64,000 bases of DNA, taken from contig OX457071.1 of NCBI GenBank assembly GCA_949752795.1, positions 24,536,800 through 24,600,799 of the forward strand, given 5' to 3'. This DNA is from Hyperoodon ampullatus. Lineage: Eukaryota; Chordata; Mammalia; Artiodactyla; Ziphiidae. Both the position numbers and the translations under genes were made by a program. This document shows, in pieces, positions 35,834 to 48,275 of the stretch (positions within the stretch are counted from its first letter, which is position 1; each line of letters begins with the position of its first letter). The notes below the pieces were generated by a model. The model did no database searches. It was not told the DNA's origin and was given only the letters and a program-made list of their open reading frames with translations.

Positions 35834-38529
35834 TTAGTAGTAGTAGCTTAGCTTAGCCTAAGTATGTGTATGTGTGTGTATATTAATATATATATACATA
35901 TATTAAATCCAAAGACAGAGCAACCCATTACTCCACAGAATTTATTAACAAAATAAATAAAACAAATTTCTTTCAGAGTTCTCTTAATTCCTGATACACT
36001 GACAGTTGAGTATCCAAACAAAAAGAGACAAAAACAACAATCAAAGTAACCCCAAAAAATATATATAGAAAAAATGGAAAATTTTCTCCTGTGTAAAATG
36101 AACAAAGTAGAGAAAAATGTTTAAAAAAGGAACCAACTAAATGGAAATTATTTTTAATTATTACTTATATATTGTTATTAAGGTTTATTTTTCCTCAGCA
36201 TATTTTATACAGTCAATTCTTAATACAGTTTGGAATTTTTGCTTTCATGTGTAATGTCATTTATTGGCTCTCAATATTTTGGTAGCTATGTTTTACAAGC
36301 ATCATATTTAGTGTTTCAGATTATATTTTACATGGATTCATCATAATCTACTGTACAGTTCCTCCACTGTAGTCTTTTGATTGCTTCAAATTTGTCATTA
36401 TATTTAAACATTTGAAAAATTTTGCACATAACTTTTTATACAAATTTTCTCAAGGTAGAATCTCAGGAAGTGAAATTGTTAAATATACACACACTAAAGC
36501 TATTGTTGCATATCACCAAACTGCTTTTTAAAACTGTTGTACCAATTTATATCCAAAGTTCTGTATGATAGTACCTATTTTTCCATACTCTAGACTTTCA
36601 TTGATTTTGTCATATTTAAAAATGATAATAGAAGAGTTAAAGACAGTTGTCTTTTGTATTCACTTATGTTTACCCTAAAGCTGGCAAGTAATAAGAGCTA
36701 ATTAAATATGTGAATTAATGAAAAAATTCCATTTTCATTTTATTTTTCATTGTTAATAGGTTTTTTCTTAAATTTGTATCAGTCAATGGCATTTATTTAT
36801 TTTTAATATTCTTATATTTACTCAGTTACATTGTAAAACAAAGACTATCAGGGAAAAAAGTAACCTCAGAATTTTTTATTGTCAGGAAAGGGAACACATA
36901 CTAGTGAAAAAAAATTCGTTGTGTAGTTTGCCAGGGGAAAACTTAAGGAGATGGTAGATACTAAAAAGAAGGGGGAATGACTCATTAAGGATAAAAGAAA
37001 ATATCTAAGTATGTCAGAATGAGTCCATAGATCTGTACCCAATTGGTTAAAATAAATTCCATTGCCTTTTGGTCAGGGTATGTCTACAGTTAGGTCCAGA
37101 AAGTGTATAGCACAGAGGTCACACAAAGTACATGGTCTTCCTCAGTTATGGCAGGTTAGAACTAGCTTTGCTAAAATACAACATCCAGTTTGGAATCTCC
37201 CAAGGCAGTGCTAATGTAAGTGAAGACGTTATATAATATTTTGGAGGCATAGTGTTTTGATGTTAACTCGAAATAGCTATATACTAATTAATTCATTAAT
37301 TAAATCTACTATTGCTTAAACTTGATTGAAAGACTTCATCTTCTGTCGTTTTTATTAATGTAAAAAAATTGTGTGTGTATATGTGTTCCATTCTATCAGT
37401 AGATGAACATATTAGTATTCTTCTGTGATTTAAGTCTACTTCTGTTAGGCAGGAGATAAAGGTCTTACACACCCATATTTTAAAAGGGCCCAGCATTTCA
37501 GATTTTAAGCCCCAAACAAATTTTGTTACATATTCAGAATGGAGGTCATACATGTGCACGCGCGCACACACACACCCTTATTTGAATTGCAGCAAGGTTG
37601 AAATGGGGGAAGAATGGGGGAAGAATAACTTTTCCAAGTAATGGAAAAAGTGCTGAATTGAGTTTGTTAGTTTGATCATTTGTTTACTTTTGTATACAAC
37701 TCGCATGACTATGGACTATGAGTAGACAATTGGCATGAGGTTTTGATAACTCAGGCCTTTCCTTTATACCACAGGCCCACCAGTTCATTCAGCAATAATA
37801 TGGGGCTAACCCTTTCAATAAAAATTAAATGGTTTAACATATATAACTGCTCAGAATAGTACTTACCTTTCTTGTTTTTATCATTATTCTATTTCAAAAT
37901 TGGTGCTTATATAGACCTTGATATTTTCACATTGAATTCCCTTAAGTGTTTCAGTTAGTTGAAATTTCTCAGACTGATAAACAGTTTGCCATTATTGATA
38001 TATATTGTTGATGAAAATTTTTATATTTTTGGTGACTTCTTGTTACTTTATTTGGAAGTTTTTTAAGAGTGTATCATAGTTGTTAGCCTGCTGTCAGAAT
38101 ACTTGAGAGTTAAATTTTGTTCATTCTCCAAAGTCATATATGTAAATGCAGAAAATCTGAGACATCCAAAGAAGCTAAAACAAAAATTAAATAAATAGCT
38201 CACATCTTTATCACTGGAAAGTAACCCTAAGAAACTTTCAAAGTCATCTTTTTCAATATCCTCTTACAGGTATAATTTATACAATGAATTGTATAACTAT
38301 TAATTTTCAACATATTGCTTTTTTTCCCCACTCAGCTTTGTACTGAATGTCTCTTTTTATTATGATAAAGAGTTTAGGTTCCTGGTAAATATTCTATGCC
38401 TTGATTTCTCACAATATTGGGACCACAGTGGGTTTTATGGATGAACCAATAAAGAAATAAAGGACCTCATACTTCTCCTTGCTCCTGTCTGTCCAGTCCT
38501 CCAGATATCCTTTACCATGTTTAACTTTT
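35834..38529. other. Unique AT-rich sequence, nothing seen
   Basis: No gene is seen. A TA-rich tract lies at about 35868-35908 and a CA/GCGC alternation at about 37555-37575. Short minus-strand frames (85 and 91 codons) have no recognisable features. Confidence 0.45.
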
Positions 38530-38705
38530 CCTAGCCTTTAATCAACTTCTGATTTAACTTATTTACTATGGTTGTTGTTTACAGTTTATCTCTCTCAGAC
38601 TGTAAACTTTGCAAGGGTGACAAGATTGGATTTTTTCATTGATTTCTTGACTACCTGAAACAGTGCTTGATACATAGTAGCCATTCAGTAAATGTTTGTG
38701 GAATA
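38530..38705 (+). repeat. L2 LINE 3' end
   Basis: Sense-strand L2 3' landmarks are 'cagactgtaaactttgcaag', then 'aaacagtgcttgatacatag', then 'tagccattcagtaaatgttt' and 'gtggaataa'. It is short and diverged. Confidence 0.7.
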
Positions 38706-41384
38706 ACCAAATGGATCATTTCAAAAAATAGTAAACACCTTTCAGTTAATTAAGCAAGAACTGTAAATCTGTTGAGATACTTGCATAGATGGGATGCCAG
38801 GTAACCAAGTCTAAGAAAAGACAGGAAGTAAAGAAGCGTCTGAGGGCTTGAGGAAGGGTGCAGAAAATGCAGCATCTGTCTCAGAGTGAAGACGGTCTGC
38901 GTGATGGTAGACGTTACTCCTGTTGCCACAAAGCTGCAGTTGTTAATTTCCAGCCTAGTCCTGGCATTGTTGGCTAGAGATTCAGAGTTCTTTGAGAGAT
39001 TGCTAGCTTGGGGAGACTCAATTCCATTACCTGAAATCTGGTTATACAAGTGAGAAGGGGAGGTGCAAACCTGGTCTTCTTGGCTTCCAAATTGACAGGC
39101 AGCCAAAATGAATTACTCTACCCGTAAGAATACAGAAAATTCAGAGTAATTTCATTCCATTAAAAAAAATCATTTTAAAAATAGTTAACATGACATGTTC
39201 ACTAATAAGTTAACATGACATACTAACTTCTAACATTTAAAAAATATTTAAATACTCATTTTAATAGATTTAATCCTTCCAAAATCAGACTGTGCTGCTT
39301 CTCTAGAAGTTTAAATATATCTGTTTATCTCAGGAGATATCACAGTTTATTGCATGATTTATATTTAAATGTAGTGATTTATTAATATTTATTGATTATT
39401 CTAATATTTTAATCTGCTCTAAGAAGGACATCCATGTTGTTGTTGCATGTAGTCAATTCAGTGAAATTCAACCATTTATTGACCCCATCCATTTTACGTG
39501 TGTAGTATATAACTTTATCACATCATTAACTTTGACCCTTCTAAAAAAGATGTTCTTGGAGTCTGGGACAGTGTAGTATGAAAAATTAAATTAAATATGT
39601 ATATGTATATATGTCTATAGTTTTGATGTGTGAAGTTTCTTTTTCCTTAGGATATTATGGATTTTTGCCTTTTGAGTTTTTAACTCTCTTTTTATCACAT
39701 TATTTTTCATATATGATCCAGTGCTGCTCAGATGTCATAAACTGAGAATTCTCTTTCCCTCCGCCTCCAATGTACATAAGTCTATTTCTTCCAAATGTAG
39801 GTATATGTGTGTATACACATTACATACATACATACATTTGGGAGAAAAATATATTTGAAATTACAAATAATAAAATACATCATAGTTTATATGAAAAGTT
39901 TTCTTTATAGAGATACATTTACTTCTAAAGATAAGAAGGACAGCTTTTTATACAGCAGCATTTCAATATTTCCTCTGAAAAAGGATTAAAAAAAGACCCT
40001 GAACATAATTCTGACAATCACTTGCACTCTAAAAACCACTTGTATTATCTTATTTTGTAACCAAAATGGATATTTATGAAAATTTAATGAAGATAATGAA
40101 GCATAGCATTACACATCAGCGAGGACACCAATCATGTGTAAAAATATGAAATGAAAGGACTGTAATTTGATGGACTACACAAAAATAACAGTCTTATTCT
40201 TGCACTTAGCCTGGTTTCCCATGGAAACAAGAATAATAAAACCACCACGTGCTCTCACACTCTAGGTAGCAAATGAAAGTTAAATAACAACTATTATTAT
40301 TAGGCTGTCAGTCAGACTGTCAGTCTCTGTAATGTTAATGACTTTGGCCTTAGCCAGTTTCAGCAAAGTTTACAATGATCTGGGTCTCAGTGCTGACTAA
40401 GAATATAAAACGTCAAGAAAATAAAAACAAATCTGTCACTGAGATGTACAAAGAACAAGTGACAAAAGGATGTTAGGAACTTAGCATTTATTCTTCATTT
40501 TATATTACGTATAGATGCCAAATTTTGAAACAAATTGTATGCATGTCCCCTTTTTTGCAGATTATGTGAACCTTTTTTAAAGATGCATATTGAAAAGAAA
40601 TTTAATAAAATACATTACTCTTCTAACATATTTTCTTTCCATATGAAAATATGCCCAGCAAATGCATTGTAACTGCCTAAGTAAAAAGTTCTTCAGTCTT
40701 TCTACTGAAGTTCCCTATACCATCTTGCTGATGAGAAATTCTGTGGAAATCAGCTATGAAAACCATTCTTTTTCCTACTCATTTTACTGTTTCCTTGGCC
40801 CACATCAAAACCATTGACTGTCACTAATTTTCAGCACAGTCCATGCCATCAAACAATACCTGTCTGCCTCTTGTGAAAAACCTCATTCATTGTCACTTTT
40901 CAGTGTCACTGATTTATTTGAAAACTGCCTTGTATTTTCCTTCTTATCTCTCTTGGTGTGTAATAATTACCATAAAGGAAAACGTAAAATACCAACTTTT
41001 AAGTTTTTCATTCTCATCATTCTCCATGCTTTTGATATAATTACGTGTATCACCTAACAGTTAAATCTACAAATTGCATTTTCACAGCAACAAAACCAAG
41101 ACTCTTACAAAATTCTTTAATTCAGAAAGCTGTGTTTTGCTTAATAGAAACATATATATTTTTTCTTATCTAAGAAAATCTGTATATGTAGGATTTGTGT
41201 GTCTGTTAAGTTTTTTGCTTTTGTTTTATGTATTTCTATTTTTTGAAAGAGCAGCTTAAAGCATTCTGCAATAGTTGAGTCTGTGGAGTATGGTGTTTGA
41301 TTCGCTTTGTCACTTACAGCCTTTATATTTGTCCCATTCCCTTCTATTGACTCTTCTCATGATACTTACTTTTCATTCTTTACT
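38706..41384. other. Unique sequence, no gene seen
   Basis: A 118-codon minus-strand frame at 38750-39106 has no motif I recognise. The block at about 40090-40440 is more complex than its surroundings and holds a perfect inverted motif at 40214-40228 and a duplicated 'ctgtcagtc' at about 40305-40326. TATG/CATA alternation occurs at 39595-39620 and 39805-39836. Confidence 0.4.
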
Positions 41385-41535
41385 TCTTAGATTAAATGCC
41401 ACCATCCCAGAAATCCCTTCTCTGGTTGCCTTCTCTCCATAATTATTATCTATCCGCACACTTTTAATTTCACTTCTTGTTATTACAGTTTACCTGTACT
41501 TTTATAAATCTGCTTTACCTGTTTGAATGTGGAAA
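41385..41535 (+). repeat. Probable L2 LINE fragment
   Basis: The order 'ttagattaaatgccaccatc', 'ccttctctggttgccttctc', then a pyrimidine/TTA-rich stretch resembles the L2 region upstream of its 3' end. It is diverged. Confidence 0.45.
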
Positions 41536-41760
41536 TTGGTGGAAAAACATCTGGCATCGTATAGCTAGATCCATCCTCTCAAAATGATGTGTCAAAATCT
41601 ATTGAGAGAAATGGCAGATTAATGATACCTTCTAGCACATGAATACTATTCATTTACACATTTATTTAATAATAATATTTATCCAAGTGTTACTTTATGC
41701 AAAGAACTGGCTTCACTGTACTATGGTCAAGGTATGCAATTTAGATAAGAAGACACATGG

Positions 41761-41966
41761 GGTTTTTTTGTTTGTTTGTTTGTTTTGTGGTACGCGGGCC
41801 TCTCACTGTTGCGGCCTCTCCCGTTGTGGGGCACAGGCTCCGGACACACAGGCTCAGCGGCCATGGCTCACGGGCCCCCATGTGGGATCTTCCCGGACCG
41901 GGGCACGAACCCGTGTCCTCTGCATCGGCAGGCGGACTCTCAACCACTGCGCCACCAGGGAAGCCC
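41761..41966 (-). mobile_element. Short CHR-type SINE with internal deletion
   Basis: This is a reverse-orientation SINE with a T/GTTT tail. A 9-bp target-site duplication, gacacatgg, lies at 41752-41760 and 41967-41975. Compared with its siblings it lacks about 16 bp of the central body around 41873-41880 (the 'cagccgctccgcgg' segment). Confidence 0.93.
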
Positions 41967-41975
41967 GACACATGG

Positions 41976-43164
41976 TTTTTGAAGGGAAAAAATGAGATGC
42001 CAGCAGGCAGTTTCTCTAGAATGTGATAAGTGCTGTGGGAGCATATGGGGAGGGTCAGAAAAAACTTCAAGGAAAAGACTTGTAAGCCAAAACCAGAAAT
42101 GGGGCAGGATTTATCTAGGTAATAAGCAAGAGGAAGATCTTTCCAGATAAAGGGAAGTACATTTACATAAAATTGACATTAGGGCGTGTTTAGGAAACTT
42201 ACACAGTTGAGTACAACTAGACTATATATAGTGTACAGGGCTGAATGGCAAAAGATGAGCTGGAGAGGTAAACCAGTGTCCTACCGTGACAAGTCCCGTA
42301 AATCACGTGAAGTTAGGGTGTCTTTTATTGTCATCTACCAAAATTGTATGGGAATATTAGAAAATGGTGACTTATCTTTTAGATTAAATCATTCAATATA
42401 AGGACCACATCAGGGAAGAGAGAGCTAGACTTTTCATTCTATTTCTCATATGTATACATCACACTTGCTTTACAAATAAAAGCTAAGAGCGTCACTGGAT
42501 ACTGGGTCTTGATGTATGTGAAGGACAAGGCGGATTTTGGGTGCATTTCTTCAGTGTTAGGCAACACAAGCTTTCTGAATTTTCTGTAACCCTCTGTATA
42601 TGATGAATAAAGGTTATTTCAGTACTTCAGAGCAGTTTCTGTACTAAAGAGCAGTTTCACTTACTAGCTGAGGTTTTTCGCAAACCTAACTCATTCGATT
42701 CCATACCATCTCATATAGAGTTCTTAGCACGGACATTTATTAACATATGAATAGCATCAAGGCATAATCCATCTTATGATTAAAGATTTGTATAGCTTGT
42801 AAGCGCTTCAAGCTTCTGAAACAATCTTCTCATTTGTAAAATAAATATGCTTTTTGGTCAACATCTTCTCCTAGTTACAGGGATAGAGCCAGCATCAGAA
42901 ATCAGATCTCCTGAATTTCAGTACAGTGTTTCTTCTATTACATCATAATACCTTTCTCAGTAGCTGGCTAATGTATGAGAGATAGGATAATAGCTCCCAA
43001 GTTTATTTTTCTTTCTGTAACAAGAAGAAAATGGATGGGGAAATTGAAGTAACTTTTATAATTTTACTATAACTGTTATTTTAGTTTGTGATGATAGCAA
43101 GTAAGGATTCAAATATTACATTGATTGACTCTATCCTGAGGTATAAGCTGTTGTCTTTGAAAAA
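41976..43164. other. Unique sequence, no gene seen
   Basis: No coding signal is seen. A possible degraded MIR (minus) lies at about 42800-42955 but is too diverged to call. Confidence 0.4.
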
Positions 43165-43172
43165 TATAAGAA

Positions 43173-43378
43173 GGGGCTTCCCTGGTGACGCAGTGGTTGA
43201 GAGTCCGCCTGCCGATGCAGGGGACACAGGTTCGTGCCCTGGTCCGGGAGGATCCCACATGCCGCGGAGCAGCTGGGCCCGTGAGCCATGGCCGGTGAGC
43301 CTGCGCGTCCGGAGCCTGTGCTCCACAACGGGAGGGGCCACAATAGCGAGAGGCCCGCGTACCGCAAAAAAAATAATA
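43173..43378 (+). mobile_element. Short CHR-type SINE
   Basis: This is a full-length short SINE with head 'gggcttccctggtgacgcag' and a tail that has changed from pure A to AAT units. An 8-bp duplication, ataagaag, lies at 43165-43172 and 43379-43386. Confidence 0.93.
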
Positions 43379-43386
43379 ATAAGAAG

Positions 43387-44116
43387 AAGCTATCAATTTG
43401 GTTGGCATACATTTGTGAAATTCAAAGAGTTGTATGAAAAGCCTACATCAGAAATAGTTCTACAACAGAATGCTTTAATGTAGACATAAGATCAATGCAT
43501 TTATTTTCAGTAAACATACTTGCCATCTAAAGTTTCCCACTCAGTAAAAGCAGAGCAGATTAGTTCAGAATCTTGCATCTAATGAACTGACAGCAAAAAC
43601 CATTAGTTTACTTTGCCGTGTTCAGCTTTGGTGTGAGCGCAAAAAGATGCTTTTCTTTTTTTAAACTTTGATGTGATCTGTTTCCAATGCCTATTTATTT
43701 TATTTCATTTTTACATAATGGTGCTCACTCTTCACTATATTTCACTTTGGTAGCAATGGTTTTGCTAATTTAATGTTTGAAATGGAAAGTCTAATAGGCA
43801 TGTGGTTATCTACTATATAAAATGACACTGCAAAGAGAGGTATTAAATTCATAGATGCACAGATACACAAAATACAGAGCAATCTAGGTGGTTTACCTGT
43901 GAATGAATCAAATAGGAAAATAGCCCACAGAAACACATCGGAGCTTTTGGGGGAAAATGCAGCTACATAAATGATGTTAGAGAAGTTGGAATAATGATTG
44001 GACTTTCTTAATTAGTTAATATGAAACTCTGATTATCTAGGTCTGTGACCTTTGTTTGTTGTTGCCTTTTAATCACTATGCAGGGACCCCTTTAATCTAT
44101 TATTAGACTGGTTGTT
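43387..44116. other. Unique sequence, nothing seen
   Basis: AT-rich, with no gene or repeat that I can support. Confidence 0.45.
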
Positions 44117-44126
44117 TTCACTTAAA

Positions 44127-44129
<3 letters not shown>

Positions 44130-44193
<64 letters not shown>

Positions 44194-44378
44194 GGTATGT
44201 GGGCCTCTCACTGTTGTGGCCTCTCCCGTTGCAGAGCACAGGCTCCGGACATACAGGCTCAGCAGCCATAGCTCACGGGCCCAGCCGCTCCGCGGCATGT
44301 GGGATCTTCCCGAACCGAACCCGTGTCCCCTGCATCAGCAGGCGGACTCTCAACCACTGCGCCACCAGGGAAGCCCCA
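44130..44378 (-). mobile_element. Short CHR-type SINE with a TA-microsatellite tail
   Basis: This reverse-orientation SINE has a poly-T of about 32 (44160-44191) extended outwards by a (TA)n run (about 44130-44159). Both lie inside the 13-bp target-site duplication ttcacttaaatat (44117-44129 and 44379-44391), so the TA run belongs to the SINE tail. A small deletion in the body ('cttcccgaaccgaaccc') removes several bases near the tRNA-like B-box region. Confidence 0.94.
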
Positions 44379-44391
44379 TTCACTTAAATAT

Positions 44392-45007
44392 TTTTAAATA
44401 TTTAATATATTAAATTAATTCACAATTATTTTTATAAAGAAAATTTTAAAGTAATGTTCCTTAAGTATAAAACATGTTGCAGTATTTGATATTTAATGTA
44501 ATATAAACGTCATCAATTTTAAGGCCCACCAATATTTTATGTATCACGAGTGTAATTGTTAGACATACTGATTGTTACATACATCTCAATTTCACAGATG
44601 TTTAAATCATGAGGTGTGTTTAGGATACATGTAAGCTTAATTAAACAAAAACAAAAGTAATCTGACTTCTTCAGACTGTTCTTCAATGTTAATAATTTTG
44701 GAATGTCTGAAACAAGTCCCTAGTAGGTATAGCAGATGGCAGCAAAGAGACATGATCTATCTTGTTTGGTGTTATAGAAGGAACAAGCCATTAGTGATGG
44801 GCTGTGCTTTATATTCTTTACAGTACTAAACTTTTAAAGGCTGGGGTAATGTTCCTTTGATAGTCACATCAGCCAGGCACTGAGTCTCACAAAGCCTTTT
44901 GTTATTGCACACCAAGGAGGAAAGGATTTATAATCCTTCATAAATATGGCAAAAGGTATTGCATTAGAGCTGTCAGCAGTCCAGGCAAGCTTTAGAGAAA
45001 AGATTGC
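44392..45007. other. Unique sequence, nothing seen
   Basis: No gene or assignable repeat. Confidence 0.45.
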
Positions 45008-45335
45008 AAAGTCTACCATCTCTGTATTGGTCAGGTTAGGTTACACTTTACTGTGGTAACATCCTACCATAGCTCAGTGGCTTAGTACATCAAAATTGAG
45101 TTTCTTGTTCACCTAAAAACAATGAAGGTTTTGAGATTTCCCAGGGTAGCTCTCTTTAGCATAGTGATTAAAGATTCAGGTTTCCTCTGGCTTTTGATGC
45201 TACAGTTTCCTTCTGTGGCCTCTGAGGTGGTTACAAAGAAAACAGAGGGAGCCAGGAAGCTACAGTGGAGCATGTATTACACGCATTCAGATTGGCCAGA
45301 ACTTTTCACATGACCATGGACTAACCACAAAGCCA
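45008..45335. repeat. Unassigned ancient interspersed repeat
   Basis: Blocks such as 'agctcagtggcttagtacat', 'gtttcttgttcacc', 'cagattggccagaacttttc' and 'acatgaccatggactaacc' follow an order I associate with an old mammalian MER/LTR-type repeat, but I cannot name the family. Confidence 0.4.
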
Positions 45336-45340
45336 CCTGG

Positions 45341-45694
45341 GGGGCTTCCCTGATGGCACAGTGGTTGAGAATTCGCCTGCCAATGCAGGGGATACGGGTT
45401 CGAGCCCTGGTCCAGGAAGATCCCACATGCTGCAGAGCAACTAAGCCCGTGCACCACACCTACTGAGCCTGCAGTCTAGAGCCCACGAACCACAACTACA
45501 GAGCCCGCGTGCCACAAGTACTGAAGCCCGCGTGCCTAGAGCCCGTGCTCCAGAACAAAGAGAAGCCACCACAATGAGAAGCCTGCACACCGCAACGAAG
45601 AGTAGCCCCTGCTCACCTCAAGTAGAGAAAAGCCTGTGCCCAGCAATGAAGACCCAATGCAGCCAAAACATACATAAATAAAATAAAATAAATT
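45341..45694 (+). mobile_element. Long CHR-type SINE
   Basis: The head 'ggggcttccctgatggcaca' and long body with 'ctactgagcctgcagtctag' and 'gagaagccaccacaatgag' lead to 'gcagccaaaacatacataaa' and an A/T-rich tail. No clear flanking duplication is visible; the tail blends into AT-rich DNA up to about 45740. The number of point changes suggests it is older than the short SINEs. Confidence 0.9.
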
Positions 45695-46049
45695 TGTGAA
45701 AAATAAAATTTAAATTAAAAAATTAAATAATAATAATACATGTTTCAGTGTTTTATAGAGATATCTTAATATACATGTCTTTTAATATTTTATGGTCTGT
45801 CAGAATAAGTTTGATATTAAAGAACATGAAGTTTTTTGTCCTTGGATCGTTACTTAATCAGAATTTATATTACTAGATCAGCATAGTAATTGTAGTCAAA
45901 TGCAAGAAACCACATGCCCTTTAAATTTAAAGCAACAGAAACAAAAACCTGTGACAATTTAAGCCGAATTTTAAAGTTTTGCTTTCTTTAATTTTATATA
46001 AATTGTAAAATTAATCTTTAATTACTGACAGTCATATGAAAAACTTCCA
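45695..46049. other. AT-rich sequence, nothing seen
   Basis: SINE tail-like A/T DNA grades into unique sequence with no gene. Confidence 0.45.
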
Positions 46050-46205
46050 TAGCTGTTCGAAGTGCCAGGAACCAATTACTCTACAAATATTAACTCAATT
46101 CATCTTCATAGCAACTCTGTAATATAGGTATTATTAATATCCCTGTTTCACAATTGAGGAAACTAAGGCACAGATGGAGTAAATTGACCAAGGTCTGGGT
46201 CTTCC
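46050..46205 (-). repeat. MIR SINE
   Basis: A clear antisense MIR: 'gaagtgccaggaacca', 'aactcaattcatcttcatag', 'caactctgtaatataggtat', 'ttcacaattgaggaaactaa', 'gcacagatgg'. It is one of the best preserved MIRs in the window. Confidence 0.88.
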
Positions 46206-46340
46206 TCATGTGAGTTTTTAAAAATTATATAATTTAGTATCTTAAGAGTGAAAAACAAAAGTGGTCTGATAAAATATTCAGGTAAGAGAAACTACCTACC
46301 ATTTTGATCATATAATTCAATAAATAGTAGAAAGTAGTGG

Positions 46341-46690
46341 ATGGGTAATATTCCATTATATATATGTATATATGTATACATATACATATATGTGTGTGTG
46401 TGTATGTGTGTGTGTATGTATATATATATATACACCACATATTATTTATCTGTTTGGCTGTTGAGGGACACTTGAGTTGCTTTGTAAACTTTGTTGGCTA
46501 TTGTAAATAGTGCTGCTGTGAACATTGGGTTGCATGTATCTTTTCAGATTTTCCAGATATATACCCAGGAGTGGAATTGCTTGATCATATGGTAGTTCTG
46601 TTTTTAGTTTTTTTGGGAACCTCAGTACTGTTTTCCATAGCGATTGCACCAGTTTACATTGCCACCAAAAGTGTACAAGGGTTCGCACAG
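46341..46690 (-). repeat. L1 ORF2 C-terminal segment (inverted part)
   Basis: Minus-strand translation gives L1 ORF2 C-terminal residues ([14 protein letters not shown], then [15 protein letters not shown]). A TATG/GT-rich tract at about 46358-46432 lies within it. The L1 3' UTR follows immediately in the opposite orientation, so this is probably the inverted 5' part of one L1 insertion. Confidence 0.78.
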
Positions 46691-46813
46691 GGAATATAGC
46701 CAGTATCTTGTAATAATATTTAATTGAGTATAATCTGTAAAAATACTGAGTCACTATGTTGTAAACATGAAACTAATACAATATTGTAAATCAACTATAT
46801 TTCAATAAAAAAA
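46691..46813 (+). repeat. L1 3' UTR end (sense)
   Basis: The sense-strand L1 3' end reads 'cacagggaatatagccagta' followed by 'ttgtaataatatttaa' and ends 'aaatcaactatatttcaata' plus an A-rich tail. A purine-rich stretch (GA/AAG) continues to about 46910. Confidence 0.8.
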
Positions 46814-47096
46814 GAAAATAGAGGAAGGAAAGAAGAAACGTAAACAAGATAAAAGGAAGTCAGAAAAGGCAGAGAAGTAAAGAGGAAAAGGAGAAATAAG
46901 ATACAAAAATGTCAAGGATCAGTCACAGTTATACTGAAGAATAAATTGTGCAGACTTATTTACATTTTTATAAATATATATCCAAATTTATCAACTTTTG
47001 ATAATTGTATTAGAAAGCACAGTTCGACTATATGTTAGATAAAAGAAAGCACACTTTAATTATGAAGACAGAAATAGATTAAAATAAGAAGAGTGG

Positions 47097-47411
47097 TGTC
47101 TTAGTCCATTCAAGCTGCTATAGCAAAATAACTTAAAGTGGGTAGCTTATAAATAACAGAAATTTATTTCTCACAGTTCCGGAGGCTGGAAAGTGCAAGA
47201 TGAAGGCACCAGTATTCATAGCCTTCTTGCTGTGTCCTCACATGGTGAAAGAGGGCCAGGGAGCAATCTTGGGCCTCTTTTGGGCACTAATCCCATAAAG
47301 GCAGAGACTTCATGACCTAATATCCTTACAATGTCTCTATCTCCTAATACCATCACATGGCAGTTAGGTTTCAGCACATAAATTTTGAGGAGACACATTC
47401 AGACCATAGCA
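47097..47411 (-). repeat. MaLR LTR (MST/MLT1 type), near complete
   Basis: This reversed LTR opens 'tgtcttagtccattcaagct' and ends 'cattcagaccatagca', giving the TG...CA ends. In between are 'aacagaaatttatttctcac', 'ccggaggctggaaagtgc', 'gctgtgtcctcacatgg' and 'ctcctaataccatcacat'. It has no internal retroviral sequence, so it is a solo LTR, somewhat shortened internally. Confidence 0.87.
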
Positions 47412-47429
47412 TGTAGAAGAAGATATATC

Positions 47430-48275
47430 ATAAAAACAATAAGCAAAATAAGGTTGATGGGATTATCAATATTAGAAACAATATAGTTCAGACAAGGTGT
47501 ATTTCCAGGGATAAAAAGAGATAATATATAATGGTCAAAGTTGATTCACCAAAAAGACATACCAATTCTAACTATGTATGCACCCCACAACAGAGTTTCA
47601 ACAAATGTGAAGCAAACACCAACATAACTAAAAGGAGAAATTAACAAATCTGTAATAATAGTTGAAAAGCTTAACATTTCTCGTAACAGTAATCAAAACA
47701 CAAGTAGACAGGAAATCAATAAAACACAGAAGACTTCTACGGCACTGTCAACCAATTAGACTGAATTGACATTTATGCAACACTTCACTTAACGAGGTAA
47801 GAGTATACATTTTTTTTTCAAGTGCACATGAAACATTTATCAAAAAAAGCATCTTTTAAACATAAAACAAGTTTTAAAAGTTTAAAAGGTTGAAAATATA
47901 CAATTTAGTCTCTAACCACAATGGTATTAAACTAGAAATCAATGACAGAAAAATATCTTGAAAATCCACAAATATTTGGAAATTAAACAACATATTCTAC
48001 CAAATACTTCTACATAACTCCATAGGTCAATGAAGAAGTCACAAGGGAAATTAGAAAATATTTTGAATTGACTGCAAATGAAAACAAAACTCTGTCACTC
48101 AGAATTCAGACAGGTATGGCAACATATCAATGTGTAGGACAAAACTAAAACAGTGCTTAGAGAGAAATATATAGTGTTAAATGCTTGTATTAGAAAAAAT
48201 GAAATGAAATGTCTTAAATTAATGATCTGTTTTCAACTTGAGAAACTAGAACTGTAAGAGAAAATTAAACTCAAA
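47430..48275 (+). repeat. Old L1 ORF2 fragment (endonuclease end to RT linker)
   Basis: Sense-strand L1 ORF2 with many stops and shifts. The endonuclease part shows a degraded I-Y-A-P region near 47570-47590. Later 'aatatttggaaattaaacaa' and 'agtgcttagagagaaatata' correspond to the linker before the RT. It stops abruptly at the start of the inverted repeat. Confidence 0.75.
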
